DNA of 64,000 bases. Source: Affinibrenneria salicis. GTDB lineage: Bacteria; Pseudomonadota; Gammaproteobacteria; Enterobacterales; Enterobacteriaceae. The translations under genes and the position numbers were made by a program. The stretch lies in contig NZ_VYKJ01000002.1 in NCBI RefSeq assembly GCF_008710095.1, positions 205,188 through 269,187 of the forward strand. The letters are read 5' to 3'. Below, piece by piece: positions 28,885 through 36,707 of this stretch (within the stretch, counting starts at the first letter, position 1; every line of letters starts with the position of its first letter). The notes under the pieces were generated by a model. The model was not told where the DNA came from. It searched no databases and worked only from the letters and a program-made list of their open reading frames with translations.

Positions 28885-29763
28885 GTGACAGAAGAATTTA
28901 CCCGGCAATCAACGCTTACTCCGCTGTACGACCTGCACAGCCATACCGTCGCGTCGGATGGACAATTGACGCCGGAGCAACTGGTGATGCGGGCGGTGGA
29001 GATGCGCGTGGGCGTGCTGGCGATTACCGATCATGACAGTACGGATGGCCTGGCGGCGGCGCACCAGGCGATTGCTGAACGTCAGCTGCCCCTGCGCCTG
29101 ATCGATGGCGTAGAGCTGTCCACCCTGTGGGAAAACCATGAGATCCACATCGTGGGCTTAGGTCTGTCGATCGCGCATCCGGCGCTGCGCGAACTGTTGC
29201 GGCAGCAGGCGCAGCGCCGCATGCAGCGGGCGCAGGAAATCGCCCTGCGGCTGGAAAAAGCCCATATCCCCGATGCGCTGGCCGGCGCTCAGCGTCTGGC
29301 GGGCAACGGGGTGGTGACGCGCGGACATTTCGCCCGTTATTTGATTGAATGCGGCGTGGCGGACAATATGAATCAGGTATTTAAAAAATATCTGGCGCGC
29401 GGGAAAACCGGCTACGCGACGCCGCAGTGGTGTACAATAGAGCAGGCGGTGGAGGTTATTCGCCTGGCTGGCGGCGTATCGGTGCTGGCGCACCCCGGTC
29501 GCTACGATCTGAGCACCAAGTGGCTGAAGCGGCTGCTGGCGCATTTCGCCGCCTGCGGGGGCGATGCGATGGAGGTGGCGCAGTGCCAGCAGGCGCCGGA
29601 TGAACGCAGCACCCTGGCCCGGTACGCCGGCGATTACCAGCTTATGGCTTCTCAGGGCTCGGACTTTCATCAGCCCTGCGCCTGGATTGAGCTGGGGCGC
29701 AAACTGTGGCTGCCCGCCGCCTGCCGGCCGGTATGGCAACATGAACGGCTTAGCGAGCGGTGA
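28885..29763 (+). CDS. rnm: RNase AM (YciV/TrpH), PHP-domain 5'-3' exoribonuclease
   Basis: A 292-residue PHP-fold metallo-phosphoesterase with the metal-binding motifs YDLHSHTVASDG, ITDHDSTDG, GVELS, HIVGLG and the late SQGSDFHQPCAW. In E. coli this protein trims 5' ends of ribosomal RNA precursors and degrades short oligonucleotides and pAp. It starts with GTG (28885), with AAGAG upstream. It is divergent from trpL/trpE and probably co-transcribed with yciO, 106 bp downstream, as in E. coli. Confidence 0.93.
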   Translation: MTEEFTRQSTLTPLYDLHSHTVASDGQLTPEQLVMRAVEMRVGVLAITDHDSTDGLAAAHQAIAERQLPLRLIDGVELSTLWENHEIHIVGLGLSIAHPALRELLRQQAQRRMQRAQEIALRLEKAHIPDALAGAQRLAGNGVVTRGHFARYLIECGVADNMNQVFKKYLARGKTGYATPQWCTIEQAVEVIRLAGGVSVLAHPGRYDLSTKWLKRLLAHFAACGGDAMEVAQCQQAPDERSTLARYAGDYQLMASQGSDFHQPCAWIELGRKLWLPAACRPVWQHERLSER

Positions 29764-29869
29764 AATAAACGTGGCCTGCCGGCTGGGGCGATGGGCATGG
29801 AGCATCGCCGCGCTTCTGCGCTGAACAGCGGGTTCAGGCAGACCGTTTTCGGAAACACGAGGGAGTTTC

Positions 29870-30490
29870 ATGAGTCAGTTTTTTTATATTCACGCGCAGA
29901 ATCCGCAGCCCAGGCTGATTGCCCAGTCGGTTGACGTGCTAAATAAGGGCGGGGTGATCGCTTATCCTACCGATTCCGGCTATGCGCTAGGCTGCCGGCT
30001 GGAGGAGAAAGCGGCCATGGAGCGTATCTGCCGCATCCGCAATCTGGACAACAATCATAATTTTACTCTGGTATGCCGCGATCTGTCGGAACTGTCCACC
30101 TATGCCTGGGTTGATAACGCGGCGTTTCGGCTAATTAAAAACAACACGCCCGGCAACTACACCTTCATACTGAAAGCCACCAAAGAAGTGCCGCGACGTT
30201 TGATGAGCGAGAAGCGCAAAACGATTGGCCTGCGCGTGCCTTCCAATCCGATCGCGCTGGATCTGCTGGCGGCGCTCAATGAACCGTTGATGTCGACCAC
30301 GCTGATCCTGCCCGGCAACGATTTCGCCGAGTCCGATCCGGAAGAGATTCAGGAGTCGCTGGGCAAGCAGCTGGACTTAGTGATCCACGGCGGGTTCCTC
30401 GGTCAGCAGCCTACTACGGTGATCGATCTGACCGGTGACGCGCCGGTGGTCGTGCGTGAGGGCACCGGCGATCCGAAACCGTTTCTGTAA
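29870..30490 (+). CDS. yciO: YciO, YrdC/Sua5-fold protein
   Basis: A 206-residue protein of the YrdC-like nucleotide-binding fold, with the family blocks GGVIAYPTDSGYALGC, LVCRDLSELSTYA, GNYTFILKAT and MSEKRKTIGLRVPSNPIA. YrdC/Sua5 make threonylcarbamoyl-AMP for tRNA t6A; YciO keeps the fold but is not the main t6A enzyme, and its substrate is uncertain. A GAGGGAG ribosome site precedes the ATG. Confidence 0.92.
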   Translation: MSQFFYIHAQNPQPRLIAQSVDVLNKGGVIAYPTDSGYALGCRLEEKAAMERICRIRNLDNNHNFTLVCRDLSELSTYAWVDNAAFRLIKNNTPGNYTFILKATKEVPRRLMSEKRKTIGLRVPSNPIALDLLAALNEPLMSTTLILPGNDFAESDPEEIQESLGKQLDLVIHGGFLGQQPTTVIDLTGDAPVVVREGTGDPKPFL

Positions 30491-30679
30491 CCGGCGTTCC
30501 GGCGCGGCGTTCTTCAGTATCGGGTAAACATCTCTCGCGTTTCCGGCGTCGAGCGCATCATTGATGAACCGCAGCCGGCGGATCTCGACTATTAGCCGCC
30601 GGGCGGAAAATCAGCACGTCAGTCGAGAGGCGGTGGCCGTTGGCGCGCGACCACCGCGGCGGGATCGGATATAAACGAA

Positions 30680-31627
30680 TTACTGTGCGGCGGGCGTCTG
30701 TTGATCCAACGCCTGGTTAATCGTCTCCATCATGCGGGTGTAACTCTGCAGCCCGCCGGCGATATACAGCGCGGTCGAATCCAGGTAGACGATATGTTTT
30801 TTCTGCCATGCGGCCGTTTTATGGACGAGCGGGTTGTCCAGTACCTGCTGCGCGGCTTCTCCGCCAGAGCGACCGATAGCGCTGTCGCGATCGACAATGA
30901 ACAGCCATTCCGGGTTGATGCTCATCAACAGTTCGGATGAGACCACGTTGCCGTGGCGGCCGGTTTCCGGGAACACTTTAGCCGGTTTGAAGCCCAGCTC
31001 ATCGAAAATAAACCCAAAGCGCGATTTCGGCCCGTGGGCGGATATTTTTCCGCCGCTGATCATCAGTACCATGGCGCTGCCGGCGTTGACCGCCTTACCG
31101 TTGATCTGATCGATGTGTTGTTTAAACGCATCGAGTTGCGCTTTGGCCTCCTGCTGTTTGCCGAAAATAGCGGCCAGCTGCTGCGTGCGCTGGACAAGAC
31201 TGGGATAAAAGTTATTGCCGTCTACATCCAGTGCAATGGTCGGCGCGATGGCGCTCAGCTTGTCATAGGCGTCATGCGCGCGGCCGCCGGCGATAATCAG
31301 ATCGGGGCTGGCGCTGCTGAGTTTTTCGTAATCCGGTTCGAACAGCGTACCCGCATTCAGGTACTCCTTGCCGCTATATTTGGCAAGAAAGGCGGGCAGA
31401 TGCGTATTGGTCTGCGGTACGCCGGCAATGTCGATCTTCAGCGCATCCATGGTGTCCAGCAGCGACGGATTCAGGACAATGACCTTTTTCGGATTGAGCG
31501 GAACCACCGTGGTGCCCTGCGCATGTTCAATGCTCAGAGTTTGCGCGCCTTCGGCCTGAACGGCGCAGGCGACGCCGGCAAGGGCCGAGGTCAGCAAAAC
31601 AGTTTTTACTATTGAAGCCAGACGCAT
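30680..31627 (-). CDS. Siderophore (FatB/YclQ/CeuE-type) ABC transporter substrate-binding protein
   Basis: A 315-residue periplasmic binding protein with a signal peptide (MRLASIVKTVLLTSALAGVA, cleavage near AQA-EG) and a two-lobed class III binding fold. It has the HAQGTTVVPLNPKKVIVLNP start and SPDLIIAGGRAHDAYDKLS block of petrobactin/enterobactin-type binding proteins. It lacks a lipobox Cys, so it should be soluble. AAGGAG lies 6 bp from the ATG at 31627; an adjacent ATG at 31630 is also possible. No permease or ATPase gene is next to it, so it must work with a transporter elsewhere or be a relic. A Fur-like site lies upstream. The exact ligand is not readable. Confidence 0.85.
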   Translation of the reverse strand: MRLASIVKTVLLTSALAGVACAVQAEGAQTLSIEHAQGTTVVPLNPKKVIVLNPSLLDTMDALKIDIAGVPQTNTHLPAFLAKYSGKEYLNAGTLFEPDYEKLSSASPDLIIAGGRAHDAYDKLSAIAPTIALDVDGNNFYPSLVQRTQQLAAIFGKQQEAKAQLDAFKQHIDQINGKAVNAGSAMVLMISGGKISAHGPKSRFGFIFDELGFKPAKVFPETGRHGNVVSSELLMSINPEWLFIVDRDSAIGRSGGEAAQQVLDNPLVHKTAAWQKKHIVYLDSTALYIAGGLQSYTRMMETINQALDQQTPAAQ

Positions 31628-31676
31628 CATATTCTCCTTCAGGATGAGGTTTTCGGTATCTCAGTCAAAAATAAAC

Positions 31677-31695
31677 GATTATTAATATCATTCGT
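31677..31695. promoter_or_regulatory. Weak Fur-like site before the siderophore-binding protein gene
   Basis: GATTATTAATATCATTCGT matches 12 of 19 positions of the Fur consensus, 50 bp upstream of the start codon. It fits the iron-uptake role of the gene, but in AT-rich DNA such a score is not decisive. Confidence 0.35.
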
Positions 31696-31964
31696 ATTGT
31701 ATTGGCAGTGTAATCGAATCGACATAGCAATAACACCGTTACGCCGGGCTTAAATTAGCCGGTTAGCCGGCAAAAAAAACGCGATGCGGAGCCTTGAGGT
31801 CTGACAAAGGGCTTGATGGAGGGGGGCGTCATTATAATAATGAGCGGCTGCAGCGGAGAATATGTGCCGTGCAGGAAGGCCAATAAAGCATCGCGCTTTC
31901 TTTGTACCGGGCGGATAACGGTGACAGACAATATGAGATCATCAATATAAAGGGATATTAACAA

Positions 31965-32549
31965 GTGAAAGTCAGAAAATTATATAAAATCGGCGCTATC
32001 GTCGCCTTTTTTGCCGTCGCGCTGATAACCGGCCTTTATCGCTATTTTTCGCATCATTTCCCGCAAAGCCTTCAGTATTCACAGGAGTACCGCCAGCAGG
32101 TCGATGAGCCGTATCCCGGCTTTTATGACGCAAGTAAGGAGGAAAAGATGCGGATGAGCCACGAACAGGTGCAAAAATTAACTGATCAAGCCGCAACACG
32201 CCAGTACTCCGCAAAAATTCGCGACTATTGCACCGCAGAGAGCGCTGAAAAAGGTTTCATGGAGTTTAAACATTTATTGCTTTCCATCGGCGCCGGCGCG
32301 GTTGATCTGTCTACCCTTGAAGATGGACCCGTTAAAGGTGACGTTATGTTGATGCTGCGGGCCGCCTGCCTGAATGGTTACGGCGATCATGCCGCAGGCT
32401 ATACAACCGGAAATGCAGAAAAGGCGGAGGAGTATCGCCGCCGGTCGGCCCATGCCAAAACCATGGTTGAGCGTGCGGACGCCGGCGGGTTTAAAATATC
32501 ATCGGATGCCTATGCGCGCGGCTATGCGGCTTTTGAGCGGGGTTATTAG
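31965..32549 (+). CDS. Uncharacterised membrane-anchored protein
   Basis: I do not recognise this 194-residue protein. It starts at GTG 31965 with AAAGGGA about 9 bp upstream. It has a basic N-terminus, one membrane segment (about residues 9-28, IGAIVAFFAVALITGLYRYF) and a mostly helical, charged domain outside the membrane that is rich in Tyr, Glu and Ala, with two cysteines (DYCTAESAE and AACLNGYG) that could form a periplasmic disulfide. It ends with repeated Tyr-Ala/Gly (DAYARGYAAFERGY). It sits between the orphan siderophore-binding gene and rluB, a place where E. coli has other genes. Probably an accessory envelope protein. Confidence 0.7.
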   Translation: MKVRKLYKIGAIVAFFAVALITGLYRYFSHHFPQSLQYSQEYRQQVDEPYPGFYDASKEEKMRMSHEQVQKLTDQAATRQYSAKIRDYCTAESAEKGFMEFKHLLLSIGAGAVDLSTLEDGPVKGDVMLMLRAACLNGYGDHAAGYTTGNAEKAEEYRRRSAHAKTMVERADAGGFKISSDAYARGYAAFERGY

Positions 32550-32627
32550 CCATATTGATGGCGCAACGGGGCGCGAGGCGCTAAGGGAACGATTTTCCTA
32601 TCCCTGCATGCCGCCGCCGAACAGAGA

Positions 32628-32654
32628 AGTCCGGGATAAAAGCCGGGCTTTTTT
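32628..32654 (+). terminator. Terminator after the unknown membrane protein gene
   Basis: A 7-bp stem (AGTCCGG at 32628-32634, CCGGGCT at 32643-32649, one G-U pair) is followed by TTTTTT. It isolates the preceding gene from rluB. Confidence 0.75.
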
Positions 32655-32817
32655 GTCGCTGTCCCCTCGGGGCGGCCGGGCGGGCTGTTCAACAAACAGG
32701 GTTACACTGTGGTGAAAAGGCTGTATAATAGCCAGCGAATATCACTTTAAGTGTATGAAAGTAAAGTAATTTTTGTTTTCCCACGACGCCTGTGAAGGCG
32801 ACATCAGAGGTTGCTCA

Positions 32818-33693
32818 ATGAGCGAGAAGTTACAGAAAGTGCTGGCGCGTTCGGGTCATGGTTCGCGCCGTGAAATTGAAGGGATTATCCAGCAGGGACG
32901 CGTCAGCGTCGATGGCAAAGTAGCCACGCTGGGCGATCGGGTGGATGTGACCGGCGCGACGCGAATTCGTATTGACGGCCACGTGGTTTCCGTGCTGGAA
33001 ACCGAAGAAAGCGTGTGCCGGGTATTAATGTATTACAAACCCGAAGGCGAGCTGTGTACGCGCAGCGATCCCGAGGGGAGGCCGACCGTATTCGATCGTC
33101 TGCCGAAAATCAACGGCTCCCGTTGGGTGGCGGTAGGCCGGCTGGACGTCAATACCTCCGGCTTGCTGCTGTTCACCACCGACGGTGAGCTGGCTAATCG
33201 TCTGATGCATCCGGGCAGCGAAGTCGAGCGTGAATACGCGGTGCGCGTGTTCGGCGAAGTGGATGACGAAAAGATCAAACAGCTAAGCAAGGGCGTTCAA
33301 CTGGAGGACGGTCCGGCCGCTTTCCGCACCATCCGCTATCAGGGCGGCGAAGGGATGAACCAGTGGTATAACGTAACGCTGACCGAAGGGCGCAACCGCG
33401 AAGTGCGTCGCCTGTGGGAAGCGGTCGGCGTGCAGGTCAGCCGTCTGATCCGCGTGCGCTACGGCGACATTCAACTGGCGAAAGGGCTGCCGCGCGGCGG
33501 CTGGGCCGAGATGGCGCTGGCGGAAGTGAACTATCTGCGGCAGCTGGTGGGGCTGCCGGAAGAGACGGTATCGAAACTGCCGGTCGAGCGTGAGCGTCGC
33601 CGCGTGAAAGCCAATCAGATCCGTCGGGCGATCAAACGTCATAGTCAGGTTGGCGGCGCCAGTCGTCGTCCTCCCTCCACCCGTCGCGGCTGA
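32818..33693 (+). CDS. rluB: 23S rRNA pseudouridine(2605) synthase RluB
   Basis: Makes pseudouridine 2605 in 23S rRNA. The 291-residue protein has an N-terminal S4 RNA-binding domain ([20 protein letters not shown]) and a catalytic domain with the Asp motif [15 protein letters not shown], ending in a basic tail (RRPPSTRRG). The frame extends upstream to 32773, but the conserved start is at 32818, preceded by AGAGG. Length equals the E. coli protein. It is convergent with yciK; btuR, which lies between them in E. coli, is absent. Confidence 0.95.
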   Translation: MSEKLQKVLARSGHGSRREIEGIIQQGRVSVDGKVATLGDRVDVTGATRIRIDGHVVSVLETEESVCRVLMYYKPEGELCTRSDPEGRPTVFDRLPKINGSRWVAVGRLDVNTSGLLLFTTDGELANRLMHPGSEVEREYAVRVFGEVDDEKIKQLSKGVQLEDGPAAFRTIRYQGGEGMNQWYNVTLTEGRNREVRRLWEAVGVQVSRLIRVRYGDIQLAKGLPRGGWAEMALAEVNYLRQLVGLPEETVSKLPVERERRRVKANQIRRAIKRHSQVGGASRRPPSTRRG

Positions 33694-33788
33694 TCGCGCG
33701 CCGGTCGTTCCCCGCGATATTCCTCACTGATTGCCCGGCCGCCGCGCCGGGCGCATTACGTCTGAAACCCTCTGTGATTGCGCGCGAT

Positions 33789-34550
33789 TTAGCGGGCCGG
33801 ACCCGGTTTTCTGCCTGGTTGCGCATCAAAGCTGATGCCGGTTTTACGGCGACTGTCGTCGCCCATTAAATAAAGGTAGAGCGGCATGATATCGGCCGGC
33901 GTCTTCAGCTTATCGCGATCTTCGTCGGGAAAGGCGGCGGCCCGCATGGCTGTGCGCGTTCCGCCGGGATTGATACAGTTAACCCGCAGGTTATGCTGGC
34001 GATACTCTTCGGCCAGAACCTGCATCATTCCTTCGGTGGCGAATTTAGATACCGCATAGGCTCCCCAACCAGACCGGCCGGCGCGGCCGACGCTGGAACT
34101 GGTGAACACCAGCGAGGCGGCGGGCGATTTCAGCAGCAAAGGGAGCAGCGCCTGAGTGAGCATAAAAGTGGCATTAACGTTGACCTGCATCACCTGATGC
34201 CAGCTCACGGTCGACTGGCCGGCCATCGGAGCGATTTCGCCCAGTAAACCGGCGTTGTGCAGCACGCCGTCCAGCTGCGTCACCTGCTGCGCCAGCGCGG
34301 CGGCCAGCCGCTGAAAGTCTTGCGCCGTAGCGTGCAACAGGTCGCAGACGATAATGATGGGCCGGTAGCCGTGGTCTTGTTCGATATGCGCCTGAACCGC
34401 CTGAAGTTTGCTTTCCGTTCGTCCCAGCAAGATCAACCGCGCGCCGTAGCGGGCATAAGTCAGCGCCGCCTCGCGGCCGATGCCGTCGCCGGCGCCGGTG
34501 ACTAAGATAATGCGGTGTTGCAGTAAGTCGTTTTGCGGGTGGTAATGCAC
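33789..34550 (-). CDS. yciK: YciK, short-chain dehydrogenase/reductase family oxidoreductase
   Basis: A 253-residue SDR protein with the NAD(P)-binding TGAGDGIG (about residues 18-25), LHNAG, the catalytic Ser region VFTSSSVGR and the YAVSK Tyr/Lys pair. Family and position next to sohB match E. coli YciK, whose substrate is unknown. It is divergent from sohB across a structured 378-bp region. The expected downstream partner btuR is missing, so it is probably monocistronic here. Confidence 0.92.
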   Translation of the reverse strand: MHYHPQNDLLQHRIILVTGAGDGIGREAALTYARYGARLILLGRTESKLQAVQAHIEQDHGYRPIIIVCDLLHATAQDFQRLAAALAQQVTQLDGVLHNAGLLGEIAPMAGQSTVSWHQVMQVNVNATFMLTQALLPLLLKSPAASLVFTSSSVGRAGRSGWGAYAVSKFATEGMMQVLAEEYRQHNLRVNCINPGGTRTAMRAAAFPDEDRDKLKTPADIMPLYLYLMGDDSRRKTGISFDAQPGRKPGPAR

Positions 34551-34928
34551 GTCATGGTTCCTTTTACCGAGTTAACGTGGCTGCCGCTAACCACTGGATA
34601 ATGCCATGCCAGCTCATGGGGTAGCGCGGGGACTGAATGCGGCGTTATCCGCTCAGACATACTGTGACATGCGGGCGGATGTTGATTGAACGATGCGGGT
34701 TTTATGCCTGAACCGATAGCGGTTTTCAATCGGACTTGCGCTATATTTTACCCTGCCGGTCAAAACGCGGGTAATCCGCGCGGTGAAGGTTACCCGCATC
34801 GTCATCCGATGAAACGGGCGACGGTTAAATGGCGCGCGGCAGCATTTTTATCGGATGACACCGTCGCCGCGGCCGGTCAGAATAATGAAAAATCCTGTAT
34901 CAACAGCTGGTAAATGAAGGCGGTATTT
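34551..34928. other. Structured intergenic region between yciK and sohB
   Basis: It should hold divergent promoters. From 34767 to 34868 it carries three perfect inverted repeats: GCGGGTAA/TTACCCGC (34767-34774, 34790-34797), GTCATCCGAT/ATCGGATGAC (34801-34810, 34850-34859) and GGCGACGGT/ACCGTCGCC (34817-34825, 34860-34868). The last two interleave and so cannot easily form together. They lie about 60-160 bp upstream of sohB on its strand and may be an RNA element in its leader or a repeat. Confidence 0.6.
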
Positions 34929-35978
34929 GTGGAATTATTTTCTCTGTATGGTTTGTTTCTGGCCAAGGCGATTACGGTAGTGGTAGCCATTGGCGCAGTG
35001 ATTGTCTTGGCGATCGGGCTCACTCAGCGTAAACGTCAGCGTCAGGGGGAGCTCCGGATCGTCAACCTGAGCGAACAGCACCAGCAAATGAAGAAGACGA
35101 TGCAGCAGGCCCGATTGAGCGACGATGAGCGCAAAAACTGGCTGAAGTCGGAGAAAAAGAAGGAGAAACGCGCCGCGAAACAACAGAAGCAGCGGGCGAA
35201 GCATGGCGATGCCGACGAACGCAAACCCTGCCTGTACGTGCTGGATTTTAACGGCAGCATGGATGCCGGCGAAGTGGGCGCGCTGCGCGAAGAGGTGACG
35301 GCGGTGCTGGCCGTGGTCCAGCCGCAGGACGAAGTGCTGCTGCGGCTCGAAAGCCCCGGCGGGGTGGTGCACGGCTACGGCCTTGCGGCGTCCCAACTGC
35401 AGCGTTTGCGCCAGGCCGGCGTGCGGCTCACCGTGGCGGTCGATAAGGTCGCCGCCAGCGGCGGTTATATGATGGCCTGCGTGGCCGATCGCATCGTCGC
35501 GGCGCCGTTCGCCGTCGTCGGGTCGATTGGCGTTGTGGCGCAGATTCCTAACTTTCATCGGTTGCTGAAAAATAACGATGTGGACGTTGAACTGCATACC
35601 GCCGGCGAATTTAAACGCACCCTGACGCTGTTCGGCGAAAATACCGAACAGGGCCGGCAGAAGTTTCGCGAAGATTTAAACGCCACTCATCTGCTGTTTA
35701 AGCAATTTGTGCACCAGATGCGGCCGTCGCTGGATATTGACGCGGTGGCGACCGGAGAACACTGGTTCGGCAGCCAGGCGAAGGATTTGGGGCTGGTGGA
35801 CGCCATTGGCACCAGCGATGATCTGCTGATCGCCGAAATGGCTAATCACGAAGTGTTGGAAGTGCGCTATACGCGGCGCAAACGCCTGCTGGATCGGTTT
35901 ACCGGCAGCGCCGGCGATACGCTGGAACGACTTATGCTGCGCTGGTGGCAGCGCGGCGCGAGCAAACCGCTGCTTTGA
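34929..35978 (+). CDS. sohB: SohB, inner-membrane serine peptidase (SppA/S49 family)
   Basis: A membrane-bound peptidase of the S49 family, discovered as a multicopy suppressor of degP loss. It has one N-terminal membrane segment (GLFLAKAITVVVAIGAVIVL), a charged linker (EKKKEKRAAKQQKQRAK) and the protease domain with LRLESPGGVVHGYG, the catalytic Ser in VAASGGYMMAC and GSIGVVAQ. E. coli SohB begins MELLSEYGLFLAK; the matching start here is a GTG at 34929 with AAGG 8 bp before it. The ATG at 34914 in frame would add five residues. It is convergent with yciN. Confidence 0.92.
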   Translation: MELFSLYGLFLAKAITVVVAIGAVIVLAIGLTQRKRQRQGELRIVNLSEQHQQMKKTMQQARLSDDERKNWLKSEKKKEKRAAKQQKQRAKHGDADERKPCLYVLDFNGSMDAGEVGALREEVTAVLAVVQPQDEVLLRLESPGGVVHGYGLAASQLQRLRQAGVRLTVAVDKVAASGGYMMACVADRIVAAPFAVVGSIGVVAQIPNFHRLLKNNDVDVELHTAGEFKRTLTLFGENTEQGRQKFREDLNATHLLFKQFVHQMRPSLDIDAVATGEHWFGSQAKDLGLVDAIGTSDDLLIAEMANHEVLEVRYTRRKRLLDRFTGSAGDTLERLMLRWWQRGASKPLL

Positions 35979-35992
35979 CCCGCAGGGGGACT

Positions 35993-36014
35993 GACGGGAG
36001 CCAGTGCTCCCGTC
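35993..36014. terminator. Hairpin between convergent sohB and yciN
   Basis: A perfect 9-bp stem (GACGGGAGC / GCTCCCGTC) with loop CAGT lies between the two stop codons. There is no T-run, so its strength as a terminator is uncertain. Confidence 0.5.
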
Positions 36015-36023
36015 CGCCGCGGG

Positions 36024-36293
36024 TTAGTCCGCCAGGTAGTACTTTTCTGACAGTACGTGCGCCAGGTGCTTGAACATATTAAACACGGCGGTGGTTTTAC
36101 GGGTAGGGAGCCCATCCTGATCGAGAAAAAATTCGCCGCGGAATACCAGCACCTCGTTTTTTTGTTCCACTTCGGTGGCCTGCATGCCGTGCAGATAATC
36201 GTCGTGCTGCTGAATGATAGCGTTCGCCTCGGCCAAAAGCGCTGCGCGTTCAATGGGTTGTTTTTCGTTTGCCGGTTCAGTATAGCCTGCCAT
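36024..36293 (-). CDS. yciN: YciN, small DUF2498 protein
   Basis: An 89-residue protein whose second half ([20 protein letters not shown]) is nearly identical to E. coli YciN. An excellent AAGGAG ribosome site lies 7 bp before the ATG at 36293; a longer frame to 36353 is not needed. Function unknown; the conserved position between sohB and topA supports the name, though in E. coli the gene is likewise small and uncharacterised. Confidence 0.9.
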   Translation of the reverse strand: MAGYTEPANEKQPIERAALLAEANAIIQQHDDYLHGMQATEVEQKNEVLVFRGEFFLDQDGLPTRKTTAVFNMFKHLAHVLSEKYYLAD

Positions 36294-36707
36294 TTTTAAC
36301 TCCTTGCAAAAAACTTCACGCCTATTGTACTGCCCGGAGGGAGATGGCCGCAAACCCTGCGTGGCGTAATCTGCCGCGTCGCGCGCGCATTTTTTCGTGC
36401 TGGCGAAAGGCCTTTTTCCATGCTAATTAGGTTGCGCGGCATTTTTTATCAGGTAGAGTGTGGCATTTTCCGCAGGCGAACAGAGCAATTTCCTGCGTCG
36501 TGGCAGTCGGCATTTATCCGTTGGCAGAAGAAGATAAATGAATATTTAGATGGATCATGGAGTTGCATTAGCTTATCGTTAAATTTTCCATGCGAATCGA
36601 TGCTGCCCGGCAGCAAGCCGTGATGAAAAACCGAACGTCCGGCAGAGGTCGGGGCGCGTTCAATCAGATTGCTTATTTTCAGAAGAATTCAGCAGGTAAT
36701 AATAAAT
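36294..36707. other. topA upstream region
   Basis: This 414-bp gap must hold the topA promoters (several, supercoiling-sensitive, in E. coli) and the yciN promoter. It has AT-rich patches (36420-36600) and a short perfect hairpin TGCTGCCCGGCAGCA (36601-36615). I see no gene; the short open frame at 36420-36623 has no recognisable content. Confidence 0.5.

Noticed and set aside
31755..31964. Small minus-strand open frame of 69 codons
   Set aside because: It lies in the promoter region of two divergent genes, with no ribosome site or family likeness.
33733..33752. GCCCGGC/GCCGGGC hairpin between rluB and yciK
   Set aside because: A short G+C-rich stem without a T-run in G+C-rich DNA; not distinctive enough to call a terminator.
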